Shown: positions 16,493 to 23,729 of the stretch, one piece after another
Numbering within the stretch: position 1 is the stretch's first letter
How the letters are laid out: every line of letters begins with the position of its first letter
Assembly: GCA_033722075.1 (NCBI GenBank)
Contig: JAWVZU010000010.1
Location: 1-32,484, forward strand
Direction of reading: 5' to 3'
Source of the DNA: JAWVZU01 sp033722075
GTDB taxonomy: Bacteria > Pseudomonadota > Gammaproteobacteria > Xanthomonadales > SZUA-38
DNA length: 32,484 nucleotides
Program-made: the position numbers and the translations under genes
The notes under the pieces: model-generated
Databases searched by the model: none
What the model was told of the DNA's origin: nothing
Seen by the model: only the letters and a program-made list of their open reading frames with translations

Positions 16493-18061
16493 ATGACGGC
16501 ACGGATCAAGGACCACGAAGCCCTGCTGCATGCCCTGCAGAATCCCGCGCTGTATCCCCACGCCGGTCACGACATCCAACTGCTCGAGACGCACATCTCG
16601 TCGGTTCTACTGATCGGCGATTATGCCTACAAGATCAAGAAGCCGGTGAACCTGGGCTTTCTGGATTTTGAATCCCTGGAGGCGCGGCGACACTTCTGTG
16701 AAGAGGAACTGCGCCTGAACCGGAGGCTCGCTCCCGATCTCTACCTGGCCGTTGTGCCGATCTGCGGGCGCGCCGCGCAGCCCGAGCTGGATGGCACAGG
16801 CCCGCCCATCGAGTACGCGGTGAAGATGCGGCGTTTTCCGCAGGAAGCCCTGCTTGACCGGCAGATCGAGCAAGGGCGCGTGGACCTGGAAGTGGTCGAC
16901 GCAATTGCCGACGAAGTCGCTCACTTCCACGGCCGCATCGAGGTCGCGCCGGCGGACAGTGTCTTTGGAGAGCCGGACACGGTGCTGGCGCCCATGCTCC
17001 ACAACTTCGTGGAGGTCGCGGAGCATCTGACCGCGCCTGACGTGGTTTCCACCCTCGAGCGGATCGAAGACACGACCCGGAACACCTGGAAGTGCCTCGA
17101 GCCCCGCCTCGAAGAGCGCAAGAAAAGTGGGTTCATCCGCGAATGTCATGGGGACATGCACTTGAGGAACGTGGCCCGGCTGGAGGGCCGGATCGTGATC
17201 TTCGATGGCATCGAGTTCGATCCCAAGCTGCGCTGGATCGACGTCGTCAGCGAGATCGCCTTCATGGCAATGGACCTGGATCACCGGGGCAGCCCGGAGC
17301 TCGCCTGGCGGTTCCTGAACCGCTACGTGAGCTGGACCGGAGACTACGCCGGTCTCGATCTGCTGCGCTTCTATCAGGCTTATCGGGCCATGGTTCGGGC
17401 CAAGGTGGATGCGATTCAGCTCGGGCAGACGCCGGACGACGATCGCGACCAGACCGCTTTGCTCGACGATACCCGGTTGCTGCTCGACCTCGCGCAAGAC
17501 TATCTGGCGGGCGACGAGCCCGCGCTGGTCCTCTGCGCCGGATTGTCTGGCTCGGGCAAGACGTTTTTCGCCGATCGCATGGCCCGCCATTTCGGCCTGG
17601 TCCACCTCCGGTCCGACGTGGAACGAAAACGCCTCTTCGACCTGCCGCCGGATGCGGACAGCCGTTCGCGCGGGGACCGCGACATCTATGCACCGGAGGC
17701 GACCGACCGGACCTACCGCCGGCTCGAGACCCTGACCCGGTCGCTGCTCCGGGCTCGCCTGCCCGTCGCCGTGGATGCGACTTTCCTCACCCGGTCGCGG
17801 CGGGAGCGGTTCCGGGAATTGGCCGCGGACCTGAACATACCGTTCCGGATCTTCTGGCTTGAAGCCGCTCTGCCGGAGCTGGAAAACCGGATTCGAATGC
17901 GGGCCCAACGCGGTACCGATGCGTCGGAAGCGGACCTGGAGGTTCTTGCCGCGCAACGGCGGCGTCAGCACCCGCCCGGCACCGACGAACCGGCGACTCA
18001 TTGCAGCAGCGACCGCCCACTGCCGGAGCACTCCCTCGTCAAATGGATCGGCGCGCTGTAA
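16493..18061 (+). CDS. Bifunctional aminoglycoside-phosphotransferase-like / P-loop kinase protein
   Basis: A 522-residue fusion. The N-terminal half is an APH-like kinase: YAYKIKKPVNLGFLDF (phosphate-anchoring Lys) and the Brenner motif CHGDMHLRNV (His219, Asp221), followed by IFDGIEFD. The C-terminal half is a P-loop kinase with Walker A GLSGSGKT at 350-357 and a later VAVDATFL strand resembling the zeta-toxin/polynucleotide-kinase-like group. The fusion is widespread in Proteobacteria; no substrate is known, and it should not be called an antibiotic resistance gene. ATG 16493 has AGGAA upstream. It is divergent from the DUF4252 gene; the 133-bp interval contains CATAAT at 16461-16466 but no matching -35. 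Confidence 0.9.
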   Translation: MTARIKDHEALLHALQNPALYPHAGHDIQLLETHISSVLLIGDYAYKIKKPVNLGFLDFESLEARRHFCEEELRLNRRLAPDLYLAVVPICGRAAQPELDGTGPPIEYAVKMRRFPQEALLDRQIEQGRVDLEVVDAIADEVAHFHGRIEVAPADSVFGEPDTVLAPMLHNFVEVAEHLTAPDVVSTLERIEDTTRNTWKCLEPRLEERKKSGFIRECHGDMHLRNVARLEGRIVIFDGIEFDPKLRWIDVVSEIAFMAMDLDHRGSPELAWRFLNRYVSWTGDYAGLDLLRFYQAYRAMVRAKVDAIQLGQTPDDDRDQTALLDDTRLLLDLAQDYLAGDEPALVLCAGLSGSGKTFFADRMARHFGLVHLRSDVERKRLFDLPPDADSRSRGDRDIYAPEATDRTYRRLETLTRSLLRARLPVAVDATFLTRSRRERFRELAADLNIPFRIFWLEAALPELENRIRMRAQRGTDASEADLEVLAAQRRRQHPPGTDEPATHCSSDRPLPEHSLVKWIGAL

Positions 18062-18119
18062 CCGATCGGCGCCAGTGACCCTATAAGGGGTTACCTTTTG
18101 ACAAACAGAGAGCCGACCC

Positions 18120-19043
18120 ATGCGCAAGCCTTTACACACCCTTGTCCTCGCCCTGTGCCTCTTGCCACTGGCATCCCTGGCCGGGCCCAGTAACCTTCCC
18201 GTAGCCGCCGATGCCCAGTGGTATGTGCATGCCAACGTCCTGGAGATGCGCCAGACGGTTGCCGGCCAGCAGCTCTATGCATGGCTGGACGGCGAAGTCT
18301 TCAGCGAGATCGAGGAAGAGCTTGGAATCGACCTCGGCAAGGAACTGGACGGCGTGACCGTCTTCGGATCGGGACAGGGCGGCCACGATGCCGCCGTCAT
18401 CCTCCACGGTTTCTTTTCCGCCCAGACCCGGGAGGAAGTGCTGGCCCGGATCAACACGGAGGCGACCATGACCGTAGAGAGTGCCTACGGGCGCACCTAT
18501 TACCGGGTGAGCGACCCCGATGCATTGGAAGATGAAGAACGCCGCGCCAAGCATGCGGAGGCCCATTTCGAAGGGGCGGAACTGGCCTTTGGCGACATGG
18601 GCCAGACGCTCATAACCCAGGACGCGGAACTGATGAACGAGTTTCTGGCATCCGGTGGCCATTTTGCCGGCAGCATGCCGGCGGGACTGCTGGTCATTCA
18701 GGCCGAGCATCCGCTGCTCCAGGGCGGCATGGACGCGCAGAACCTGCACCTCGAGGGCGGCCCGTGGGAGTCCGAGATGTTCCAGAACGTCCAGCAGGCG
18801 GCTCTGACCATTGCCGACGACAACGGACTGGTGTCGATCCGGGCCGAGGTGGTGGCTGTCGATCCGATGATGGCCGATGCGATCAGCAACATCATCCAGG
18901 GCGTGGTCAGCCTGCAGGCGTTGGCCAACGAAGATCCCGAGGCGGCGGCGCTGCTGGCCAACCTGAAGGTGACCACCGAGGGCACCGTGGTCAACATGGC
19001 CCTGAGCCTGGAGCCCGAGAAGATCGTCGAGATTCTCGACTGA
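18120..19043 (+). CDS. Secreted protein of unknown function next to an ECF sigma factor
   Basis: A 307-residue protein with signal peptide MRKPLHTLVLALCLLPLASLA. The mature part is acidic, without Cys residues, and alternates helices and strands (for example GKELDGVTVFGSG, AAVILHGFFSAQTREEV, VSIRAEVVAVDPMMADAISNIIQGVVSL). I do not recognise a family; the pattern recalls some DUF3352-like periplasmic proteins, but I would not assign it. The ATG at 18120 follows AGAGAG. The ECF sigma gene begins 28 bp after the stop, so the three genes 18120-20008 probably form one operon, and this protein may be the extracytoplasmic partner of that regulatory pair. Confidence 0.8.
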   Translation: MRKPLHTLVLALCLLPLASLAGPSNLPVAADAQWYVHANVLEMRQTVAGQQLYAWLDGEVFSEIEEELGIDLGKELDGVTVFGSGQGGHDAAVILHGFFSAQTREEVLARINTEATMTVESAYGRTYYRVSDPDALEDEERRAKHAEAHFEGAELAFGDMGQTLITQDAELMNEFLASGGHFAGSMPAGLLVIQAEHPLLQGGMDAQNLHLEGGPWESEMFQNVQQAALTIADDNGLVSIRAEVVAVDPMMADAISNIIQGVVSLQALANEDPEAAALLANLKVTTEGTVVNMALSLEPEKIVEILD

Positions 19044-19071
19044 ACCAAACAAGTGAACAGGAGCAGGCGCA

Positions 19072-19632
19072 TTGACCGAAGTTCACCAAGAGCGCGAATT
19101 GATCGACCGGGCCCGGAATGGCTCGGTCGACGCGTTCGAGGGCCTGATGCGGCTGCACCAGGACCGGCTCTACCGGTTTCTGGTGGTTCGCGGCATGTCG
19201 CCCAGCGATGCCGAAGACGTGGTCCAGGAGGCGTTTCTGTCCGCTTTTCGGTACCTGGGCAGTTACAAGACCCGCTGGCGTTTTTCGACCTGGCTGTACA
19301 CCATTGCCCGGCGAATCGCCTCGCGGCTGCCGCAGCCGGCGGACCCGGAAGTGATCCCGGAGATGCCCGACGAGCCCGAGCGACACGTAGCCGAGTTGCA
19401 GCAGCGTGGTGCGCTGTGGGGAATGGCCCGGACGGTGCTCTCGGGGGAACAATTTTCCGCCCTGTGGCTCTTTTACGGTGAAGACTTCGATGTCGCGGAG
19501 ATCAGTCGGGTGCTCGACCGCAGCCGGTCCTGGGTCAAGGTGAACCTGCATCGTGCACGCAATCGGCTCGCCGAGGCGCTAGAAGACGATGACTGGGGGA
19601 GGAGTATGAGCGATGAACCGATCAGAACTTGA
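19072..19632 (+). CDS. ECF-type RNA polymerase sigma factor
   Basis: A 186-residue sigma factor. Region 2 is clear (LMRLHQDRLYRFLVVRG, DAEDVVQEAFLSAFR, RFSTWLYTIARR), and region 4 has a helix-turn-helix (FDVAEISRVLDRSRSWVKVNLHRARNRL). No extra C-terminal domain. It would direct transcription of an envelope-stress or signalling regulon. The start is TTG at 19072 with AGGAG at 19059-19063, eight bases upstream. The 3' end overlaps the next gene by 20 bp, the normal arrangement for a sigma factor and its membrane regulator. No promoter pair recognised by it could be assigned. Confidence 0.92.
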   Translation: MTEVHQERELIDRARNGSVDAFEGLMRLHQDRLYRFLVVRGMSPSDAEDVVQEAFLSAFRYLGSYKTRWRFSTWLYTIARRIASRLPQPADPEVIPEMPDEPERHVAELQQRGALWGMARTVLSGEQFSALWLFYGEDFDVAEISRVLDRSRSWVKVNLHRARNRLAEALEDDDWGRSMSDEPIRT

Positions 19633-20008
19633 ACGACAGCTGCGCTCAGAAGCGCAAGCGATGGACCTGCGCTGCCCGGACACGCCGAGGCAGCGGGTCA
19701 TGCGGACGCTGCGCCAGGAGGCGGACGGGACGCCCGTGCGAGGTTGGTGGTCCCGCTGGCGGCCGCTGGCGGCCACGGCAGCAATGCTTTTGGTGGTTGT
19801 GGCTGTCCTGCAATATGGACCTGAACCGGCAGGTGAGGCACCGCCGGTCGTGACGCAGGCGCCTGCACAGCCTGCACTCGAACTGCCCAGCGTGTCCGGC
19901 GACCTGATCGATCGGGCCATGGCTGAGCGAGAGGCCTCGCTCGAGGCCGAGCTGCAGCGCATTCAGGCCGACCTTCGGCGCATCAAGTCGCTGGTGAAGA
20001 ACGTCTGA
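19613..20008 (+). CDS. Probable single-pass membrane regulator (anti-sigma-like)
   Basis: A 131-residue protein overlapping the sigma-factor gene by 20 bp. It has a cytoplasmic N-terminal part of about 48 residues, one membrane helix (about 52-67, LAATAAMLLVVVAVLQ), a Pro/Ala-rich linker and a C-terminal coiled coil of about 35 residues (DRAMAEREASLEAELQRIQADLRRI). The topology and position suggest an anti-sigma factor. However, the zinc-binding HxxxCxxC motif of common anti-sigma domains is absent, and the cytoplasmic part is short. Unproven; could instead be a co-regulated membrane protein. Confidence 0.75.
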   Translation: MNRSELERQLRSEAQAMDLRCPDTPRQRVMRTLRQEADGTPVRGWWSRWRPLAATAAMLLVVVAVLQYGPEPAGEAPPVVTQAPAQPALELPSVSGDLIDRAMAEREASLEAELQRIQADLRRIKSLVKNV

Positions 20009-20024
20009 AGCTTTCGCCATGCAG

Positions 20025-20056
20025 CTTGAAAAACTGGCCCGGAGTTTGCATATGAT
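20025..20056 (+). promoter_or_regulatory. Candidate heat-shock (sigma-32-like) promoter of hspQ
   Basis: CTTGAA at 20025-20030, 15 bp, then TTGCATAT at 20046-20053 resembles the sigma-32 -35 and -10 elements (CTTGAA ... CCCCATNT), with the -10 only partly matching. The overlapping TATGAT (20051-20056) would instead be a sigma-70 -10 element. Either would start transcription almost at the ATG (20062). HspQ being a heat-shock gene in E. coli supports the idea. Confidence 0.4.
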
Positions 20057-20061
20057 CTGGT

Positions 20062-20391
20062 ATGACCGAGAAATCAGCCAACCATCTGGGCAAGTTCAAT
20101 CTGGGGCAGATCGTGTTGCACCAGCGTCACCAGTACCGAGGCGCGGTGTATGACGTCGATCCCCAATTCATGCTGCCCGAGGAATGGTATGAAAAGGTCG
20201 CCACAACTCGCCCGGACAAGAACCAGCCGTGGTACAAGGTGCTGGTCGACGGGGGCGAAAGCGAGGCCTACGTGGCCGAGCAGCACCTGATCGCCCTGCC
20301 GGATGGGGATCCCATCGAACATCCGGCGCTGGAAGACATTTTCAGCGGCTTCGAGCCCGGCCGCTACCATCCGCGCCACGTCATGAACTGA
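20062..20391 (+). CDS. hspQ: Heat-shock protein HspQ
   Basis: A 109-residue protein of the HspQ (YccV-like) family. FNLGQIVLHQRHQYRGAVYDVDPQF is the family signature, followed by QPWYKVLVDGG and AYVAEQHL, as in E. coli HspQ. HspQ helps degrade denatured DnaA and modulates Lon specificity in enterobacteria. There is no good Shine-Dalgarno close to the ATG; the nearest purine run (CGGAG) is about 18 bp away. Stands alone downstream of the sigma-factor operon, and upstream of the thiamine locus. Confidence 0.93.
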   Translation: MTEKSANHLGKFNLGQIVLHQRHQYRGAVYDVDPQFMLPEEWYEKVATTRPDKNQPWYKVLVDGGESEAYVAEQHLIALPDGDPIEHPALEDIFSGFEPGRYHPRHVMN

Positions 20392-20442
20392 CCTTCAGGG
20401 TCAGCTTGAGTTACACTTTCCGGGTCGCCTGTTAAGGGGCGA

Positions 20443-20550
20443 CAACCCAAGGGGTGGTCGATGACGGTATTTCCCGAGACCTGAGATGCGACCTGGGATG
20501 GTTGCGAACCCTGGAACCTGATCCGGTTCGTACCGGCGTAGGAATGGGGA
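20443..20550 (+). promoter_or_regulatory. TPP (thiamine pyrophosphate) riboswitch
   Basis: The conserved thi-box features are present in order: a GGGGTG near the 5' end, CTGAGAT at 20481-20487, and the core AACCTGATCCGG at 20515-20526, followed by TACCGGCGTAGGAA at 20531-20544. The CCGG...CCGG pair closes the P4 stem, and CCCA (20446-20449) can pair with TGGG (20545-20548) to close P1. It lies 67 bp before the TonB-receptor start. The ribosome site GGAGGAGGT (20606-20613) is the likely control target, though I could not identify the anti-sequence or a terminator, so the mechanism is open. Confidence 0.95.
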
Positions 20551-20616
20551 TTCAGTTCATCCACGCGTTCTCGCCGCAACACCGGATCTCATTCGTTGCA
20601 TGACGGAGGAGGTCCA

Positions 20617-22680
20617 ATGCTTACGACCATACTGACTACTTTTTGGCTGCTTGCGCCAGCCGATTCCGATTCCGCCGCGCGGCTCGACGATATCGTCGTG
20701 ACCTCGACCCTGCGTGACGTGTCCGTCCAGGAAGTCCCGGCCAGCCTCCAGGTGCTGGATCGCCAGACCCTCGAAGACGCGGCCGAACAGCATTTTGCCG
20801 AGGCCATCCACCTGGTTCCCAATCTCAACTGGTCGTCCGCCAGCAATCGGCCGCGATTCTTCCAGATCCGTGGCATCGGCGAGCGCAGCCAGTATGAAGG
20901 GGCGCCCAATCCGTCGGTGGGATTTCTCATCGATGGCATCGACTTCTCGGGAATCGGGACGGTCGCGACCCTGTTTGACATCGAGCAGGTCGAGGTGCTG
21001 CGTGGACCCCAGGGGACACGCTACGGCGCAAACGCCCTGGCCGGGCTGATCTACCTCAAGACCCGGGATCCCAGCCCCGAGCCGGAGTACCGCGTCGAAT
21101 TGACCGCCGGAGACGACGGCATCTGGGGGGTCGGCTTTGCCGCGGGCGGACCGGTCAGCGAAGATCTGGACTACCGCTTTGCCCTTCACCAGTATGGCGC
21201 CGACGGCTTCCGCAACAATTCCTTTCTCGGCCGGGACGACACCAACGGGCGCGATGAGCTGACCGCCCGCGCCCGCTTCCGCTGGCGGCCCTCCGACCAC
21301 TGGCAGGTCGACCTCACCGGCCTGTGGGTCGACATCGACAACGGATTCGATGCTTTCGTCCCCGACAATGGCCTGACCGTCTATTCCGACAAGCCCGGGC
21401 TCGACGCCCAGGAGTCGTTAGGCCTCGCGGTCAAGGCCGGCTTTTCCGGCTGGTCGAACGCCGAATTCCTCAGCACCACCACCCTGGCCGATTCGGACAT
21501 CCTCTACAGCTTCGACGGAGACTGGGGCAATCCGGACTACTGGGGGGAATTTTCCCCCTATGATTTCACTTCACAGACCGACCGCGAGCGCTCGACCTTC
21601 AGTCAGGAGCTGCGTCTCACATCGACGCCGGACGGTGCGCTGTTCGGCGGAACGACGGACTGGCTGGTCGGCTTCTATGGCCGTCGCCTGGAGGAAGACA
21701 ACGGCTTCCTGGATTTCTTCAACGGCGCGGTGTTCCGCGATCTGACCAGCGACTACGCCGCCGATCACCTCGCTCTCTTCGGACAGCTGGACTGGCGCCT
21801 CAGCGATGCCACGACCTTCCGCGCCGGCCTGCGTACGGAGCGCCGCTTGGCCGATTACCGGGACACCGCAGGGCTGGACCTGGCGCCGTCCGAGACCATG
21901 GTGGGCGGGGAGTTGTCCCTGCGCCACCAGCTGGATGAGGGAAAGACTGCTTACCTGACGCTGGCCCGTGGTTTCAAGGCGGGTGGCTTCAACCTCGGCC
22001 TCAACATTCCGGAATCCCGCCGGGAGTTCGATGCCGAGTACCTCTGGAACCTGGAAAGCGGCGTCAAGGGCCGCTTCTTCGATGGGTCCGTCACCGGCTC
22101 GCTGAGCGTGTTCTACGCGACACGCGATGACGTTCAGATCGAGACCTCCTTCCAGGTCGACCCGACCGATCCGCTGACCTTCGTCTTCTTCACCGACAAT
22201 GCCGCCTCGGGGACCAATTACGGTCTGGAGGCCGAGGCCTCCTGGCAGGCCACGGAAAGCTGGCGCCTGTTCGGTTCCCTGGGATTGCTGGAAACGGAGC
22301 TGGATGATTTCCTGACTCCGGAACGCGATCTGGAAGGTCGCGATCAGCCGCACGCGCCCAACTACCAGTTTGCGCTGGGCGCAGAGTACCGGTCCGTGAG
22401 CGGCTGGTTCGGCCGGCTGGACTATACCGGTTCGGACGAGTTCTATTTCTCCGCCAGCCATGATCGTCTGTCCGAACCCTACGAGCTGCTCAATCTCAAG
22501 CTGGGCTACGAGACCCGGGACTGGGCCGTCTACGGCTGGGTGCGCAATGCCACGGACGAGGTCTACGCGACCCGGGGTTTCTTCTTCGGCCTGGAGCCGC
22601 CGGACTACCCGAACCGCGAGTACATCCAGCGCGGGGACCCGCGCCATTTCGGCGTGACAGCACAGCTCAACTGGCGTTGA
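20617..22680 (+). CDS. TonB-dependent receptor, thiamine uptake (Omr1-like)
   Basis: A 687-residue outer-membrane receptor. A short hydrophobic leader is followed by a TonB box-like DDIVVTS, a plug domain (LQVLDRQTLED, RFFQIRGIGER, VGFLIDGID, QVEVLRGPQGTRYGANALAG) and a 22-strand-type barrel ending GVTAQLNWR. ATG 20617 has the strong GGAGGAGGT upstream; the longer TTG start at 20596 would run through that site. The TPP riboswitch just upstream, and the thiamine-binding protein and PnuT genes downstream, indicate that it brings thiamine or a thiamine compound into the periplasm. Omr1-type receptors with PnuT were predicted from riboswitch genomics; transport has not been tested here. Confidence 0.93.
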   Translation: MLTTILTTFWLLAPADSDSAARLDDIVVTSTLRDVSVQEVPASLQVLDRQTLEDAAEQHFAEAIHLVPNLNWSSASNRPRFFQIRGIGERSQYEGAPNPSVGFLIDGIDFSGIGTVATLFDIEQVEVLRGPQGTRYGANALAGLIYLKTRDPSPEPEYRVELTAGDDGIWGVGFAAGGPVSEDLDYRFALHQYGADGFRNNSFLGRDDTNGRDELTARARFRWRPSDHWQVDLTGLWVDIDNGFDAFVPDNGLTVYSDKPGLDAQESLGLAVKAGFSGWSNAEFLSTTTLADSDILYSFDGDWGNPDYWGEFSPYDFTSQTDRERSTFSQELRLTSTPDGALFGGTTDWLVGFYGRRLEEDNGFLDFFNGAVFRDLTSDYAADHLALFGQLDWRLSDATTFRAGLRTERRLADYRDTAGLDLAPSETMVGGELSLRHQLDEGKTAYLTLARGFKAGGFNLGLNIPESRREFDAEYLWNLESGVKGRFFDGSVTGSLSVFYATRDDVQIETSFQVDPTDPLTFVFFTDNAASGTNYGLEAEASWQATESWRLFGSLGLLETELDDFLTPERDLEGRDQPHAPNYQFALGAEYRSVSGWFGRLDYTGSDEFYFSASHDRLSEPYELLNLKLGYETRDWAVYGWVRNATDEVYATRGFFFGLEPPDYPNREYIQRGDPRHFGVTAQLNWR

Positions 22681-22687
22681 AGAGAAA

Positions 22688-22952
22688 GGCGGTCAACAGG
22701 AAGGCAGGAAACAGGAAAGCAGGAAACAGGAAAGAGAGGTGCGGGAACGCCGCGATGTGAGCGCAAGGGCGGTAACCATGAAAGCCATGAAAGGACATGA
22801 AACGGTATGAGAGTTTCATCCCCTCTCTTTTTGACTAGCAAAGAAATTTGCTTTTTGCAGCTAGAGATCTTCCTTTCATGCATTTTCATGGTTCCGCTTT
22901 GGGGTGACTTCATAATCGCGCAGCAATTTTCTTGCTTTCCTGGTTACCGTCT
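22688..22952. repeat. Nested AT-rich inverted-repeat element 1
   Basis: Fills the gap between the TonB receptor and the thiamine-binding gene. The outer arms are CGGTCAACAGGAAGGCAGG (from 22690), preceding a short CAGGAAAG tandem run, and the inverted copy around 22927-22952. The inner arms are GGTAACCATGAAAGCCATGAAAGG-like at 22770-22800 and CTTTCATGCATTTTCATGG at 22872-22890. Base composition is clearly lower in GC than the genes. It belongs with the similar elements at 23230-23684. Confidence 0.8.
22837..22856 (+). terminator. Possible intrinsic terminator in repeat element 1
   Basis: AGCAAA pairs with TTTGCT across a GAAA loop (22837-22852), followed by TTTT (22853-22856). The stem is short and AT-rich, so termination would be weak; it sits in the centre of the repeat element and could reduce read-through from the TonB-receptor gene into the thiamine-binding gene. 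Confidence 0.4.
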
Positions 22953-22970
22953 CTGAATTGGGGAAACTGA

Positions 22971-23222
22971 ATGAACGTATCGATTGAAATTTCAATGTAT
23001 CCGCTGGCGGACGATTACATTCCGCCGATCCAGGCGTTTATCGAGCGCTTGAATCGCCACTCCGATCTGAAAGTGCTCACCAATACGATGAGCACCCAGG
23101 TCTTCGGACCCTACGCCGAGACGCTGCGCATAGTGGCCGAGGCCATGCAGGCCCAGCATCGGGAAACGCCCAAGGCCAGCTTTGTCATAAAGGTCTTGAA
23201 CGGCGACCTTCGCCCGGAATGA
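22971..23222 (+). CDS. YkoF/MTH1187-like thiamine-binding protein
   Basis: An 83-residue protein beginning MNVSIEISMYPL, with the ferredoxin-like two-layer pattern of the thiamine-binding (former DUF77/YkoF) family: a first strand, a helix (PIQAFIERLNR), then LKVLTNTMSTQVFGPYAE, a second helix (TLRIVAEAMQ) and a last strand (KASFVIKVLN). YkoF of Bacillus binds thiamine/HMP. No signal peptide, so it is cytoplasmic. GGGGA lies just upstream of the ATG. It is flanked on both sides by repeat elements and lies between the receptor and the PnuT gene, which suggests a sensor or carrier for imported thiamine. Confidence 0.8.
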   Translation: MNVSIEISMYPLADDYIPPIQAFIERLNRHSDLKVLTNTMSTQVFGPYAETLRIVAEAMQAQHRETPKASFVIKVLNGDLRPE

Positions 23223-23296
23223 AACCAAAACGGTCAACAGGAAAGCAGGAAAGAATGCTGCCTAAAAGCGGGTAACCTTGAAAACCATGAAACCGC

Positions 23297-23355
23297 ATGA
23301 AAGGACCGCAGTTGCGGTAATTAAAGCGTAACCATGAAGGCATTAAGGCGTGAAG
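23297..23355 (+). repeat. 59-bp direct repeat, copy 1
   Basis: Matches 23461-23519 at 57 of 59 bases. The core is GCGTAACCATGAAGGCATT. Its right half pairs with the inverted arm at 23431-23460 (21 of 25 bases over the ACCATGAAG... segment), giving a possible stem-loop of 136 bp. Confidence 0.9.
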
Positions 23356-23460
23356 GATATTTCGTTGGAAGAATGAGCCGAAGGTCATTTCTTGGTCCCA
23401 TACGTTCCAAAGGAATTCCATATATTTCCATCTTCATGCTTTCACGCCTTCATGGTTTCC
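23325..23460. repeat. Inverted repeat pair 2
   Basis: The left arm at 23331-23355 (ACCATGAAGGCATTAAGGCG) and the right arm at 23431-23460 (CTTCATGCTTTCACGCCTTC) are inverted copies with a loop of about 75 bp. The pair could fold as a long hairpin in RNA or as a cruciform in DNA. Confidence 0.75.
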
Positions 23461-23519
23461 ATGAAAGGGCCGCAGTTGCGGTAATTAGAGCGTAACCATG
23501 AAGGCATTAAGGCGTGAAG
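23461..23519 (+). repeat. 59-bp direct repeat, copy 2
   Basis: Second copy of the repeat at 23297-23355, beginning directly after the right arm of the first inverted pair, so the units are stacked head to tail. Confidence 0.9.
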
Positions 23520-23684
23520 TTTTCCATGGCAATTTTATTTGTCTTTTTTCATGCCTTTCCTGGTTTTCATGGTTGCTCTCTTTGGTGTTAATGAGTTCCT
23601 AGATGAGCGGTTTTTGGATATTTAGGAAAACAGGATCCCGCTGTATTCATCTTCATGTCTTCACGTCTTCATGGTTGCGCTCTT
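23487..23684. repeat. Inverted repeat pair 3 with two candidate right arms
   Basis: The left arm AGAGCGTAACCATGAAGGCA (23487-23506) pairs with 23647-23684 (27 of 33 bases, GTCTTCATGGTTGCGCTCT) and less well with an inner copy ending at 23580 (TTTTCATGGTTGCTCTC). Nested arms like those of element 1. Confidence 0.75.
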
Positions 23685-23729
23685 GTTCTCGCGAAGCGAG
23701 CTTTGCCGTTTTGAATTTGAGCCGTTGTA

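Larger units (their letters stand above)
23223..23729. repeat. Gene-free stretch made of AT-rich repeat units
   Basis: This 507-bp interval between the thiamine-binding gene and PnuT contains no convincing gene. It opens with CGGTCAACAGGAAAGCAGG (23231-23249), a direct repeat of 22690-22712 (21 of 23 bases over the longer stretch). In both cases the repeat starts within about 10 bp of a stop codon. It then holds the 59-bp direct repeat pair, three inverted ATGGTTNC...GNAACCAT arms, and a small perfect hairpin CTCGCGAAGCGAG near 23688-23700 just before the PnuT gene. See the entries for the individual units. Confidence 0.75.

Noticed and set aside
16493..18061. Aminoglycoside resistance gene
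   Set aside because: The APH-like domain is only half of a widespread chromosomal fusion with a P-loop kinase; resistance is not supported.
18062..18119. TTGACA at about 18098 as the promoter of the secreted-protein gene
   Set aside because: There is no room for a -10 element before the ATG at 18120.
22605..22913. 102-codon minus-strand frame reading through repeat element 1
   Set aside because: Composed of repeat sequence and the end of the TonB-receptor gene; no ribosome site and no domain.
23185..23421. 78-codon minus-strand frame in the repeat region
   Set aside because: Built from repeat units and the end of the thiamine-binding gene.
23223..23729. CRISPR array
   Set aside because: The repeats are few, differ in length and orientation, and have no regular spacers; no cas genes are present.
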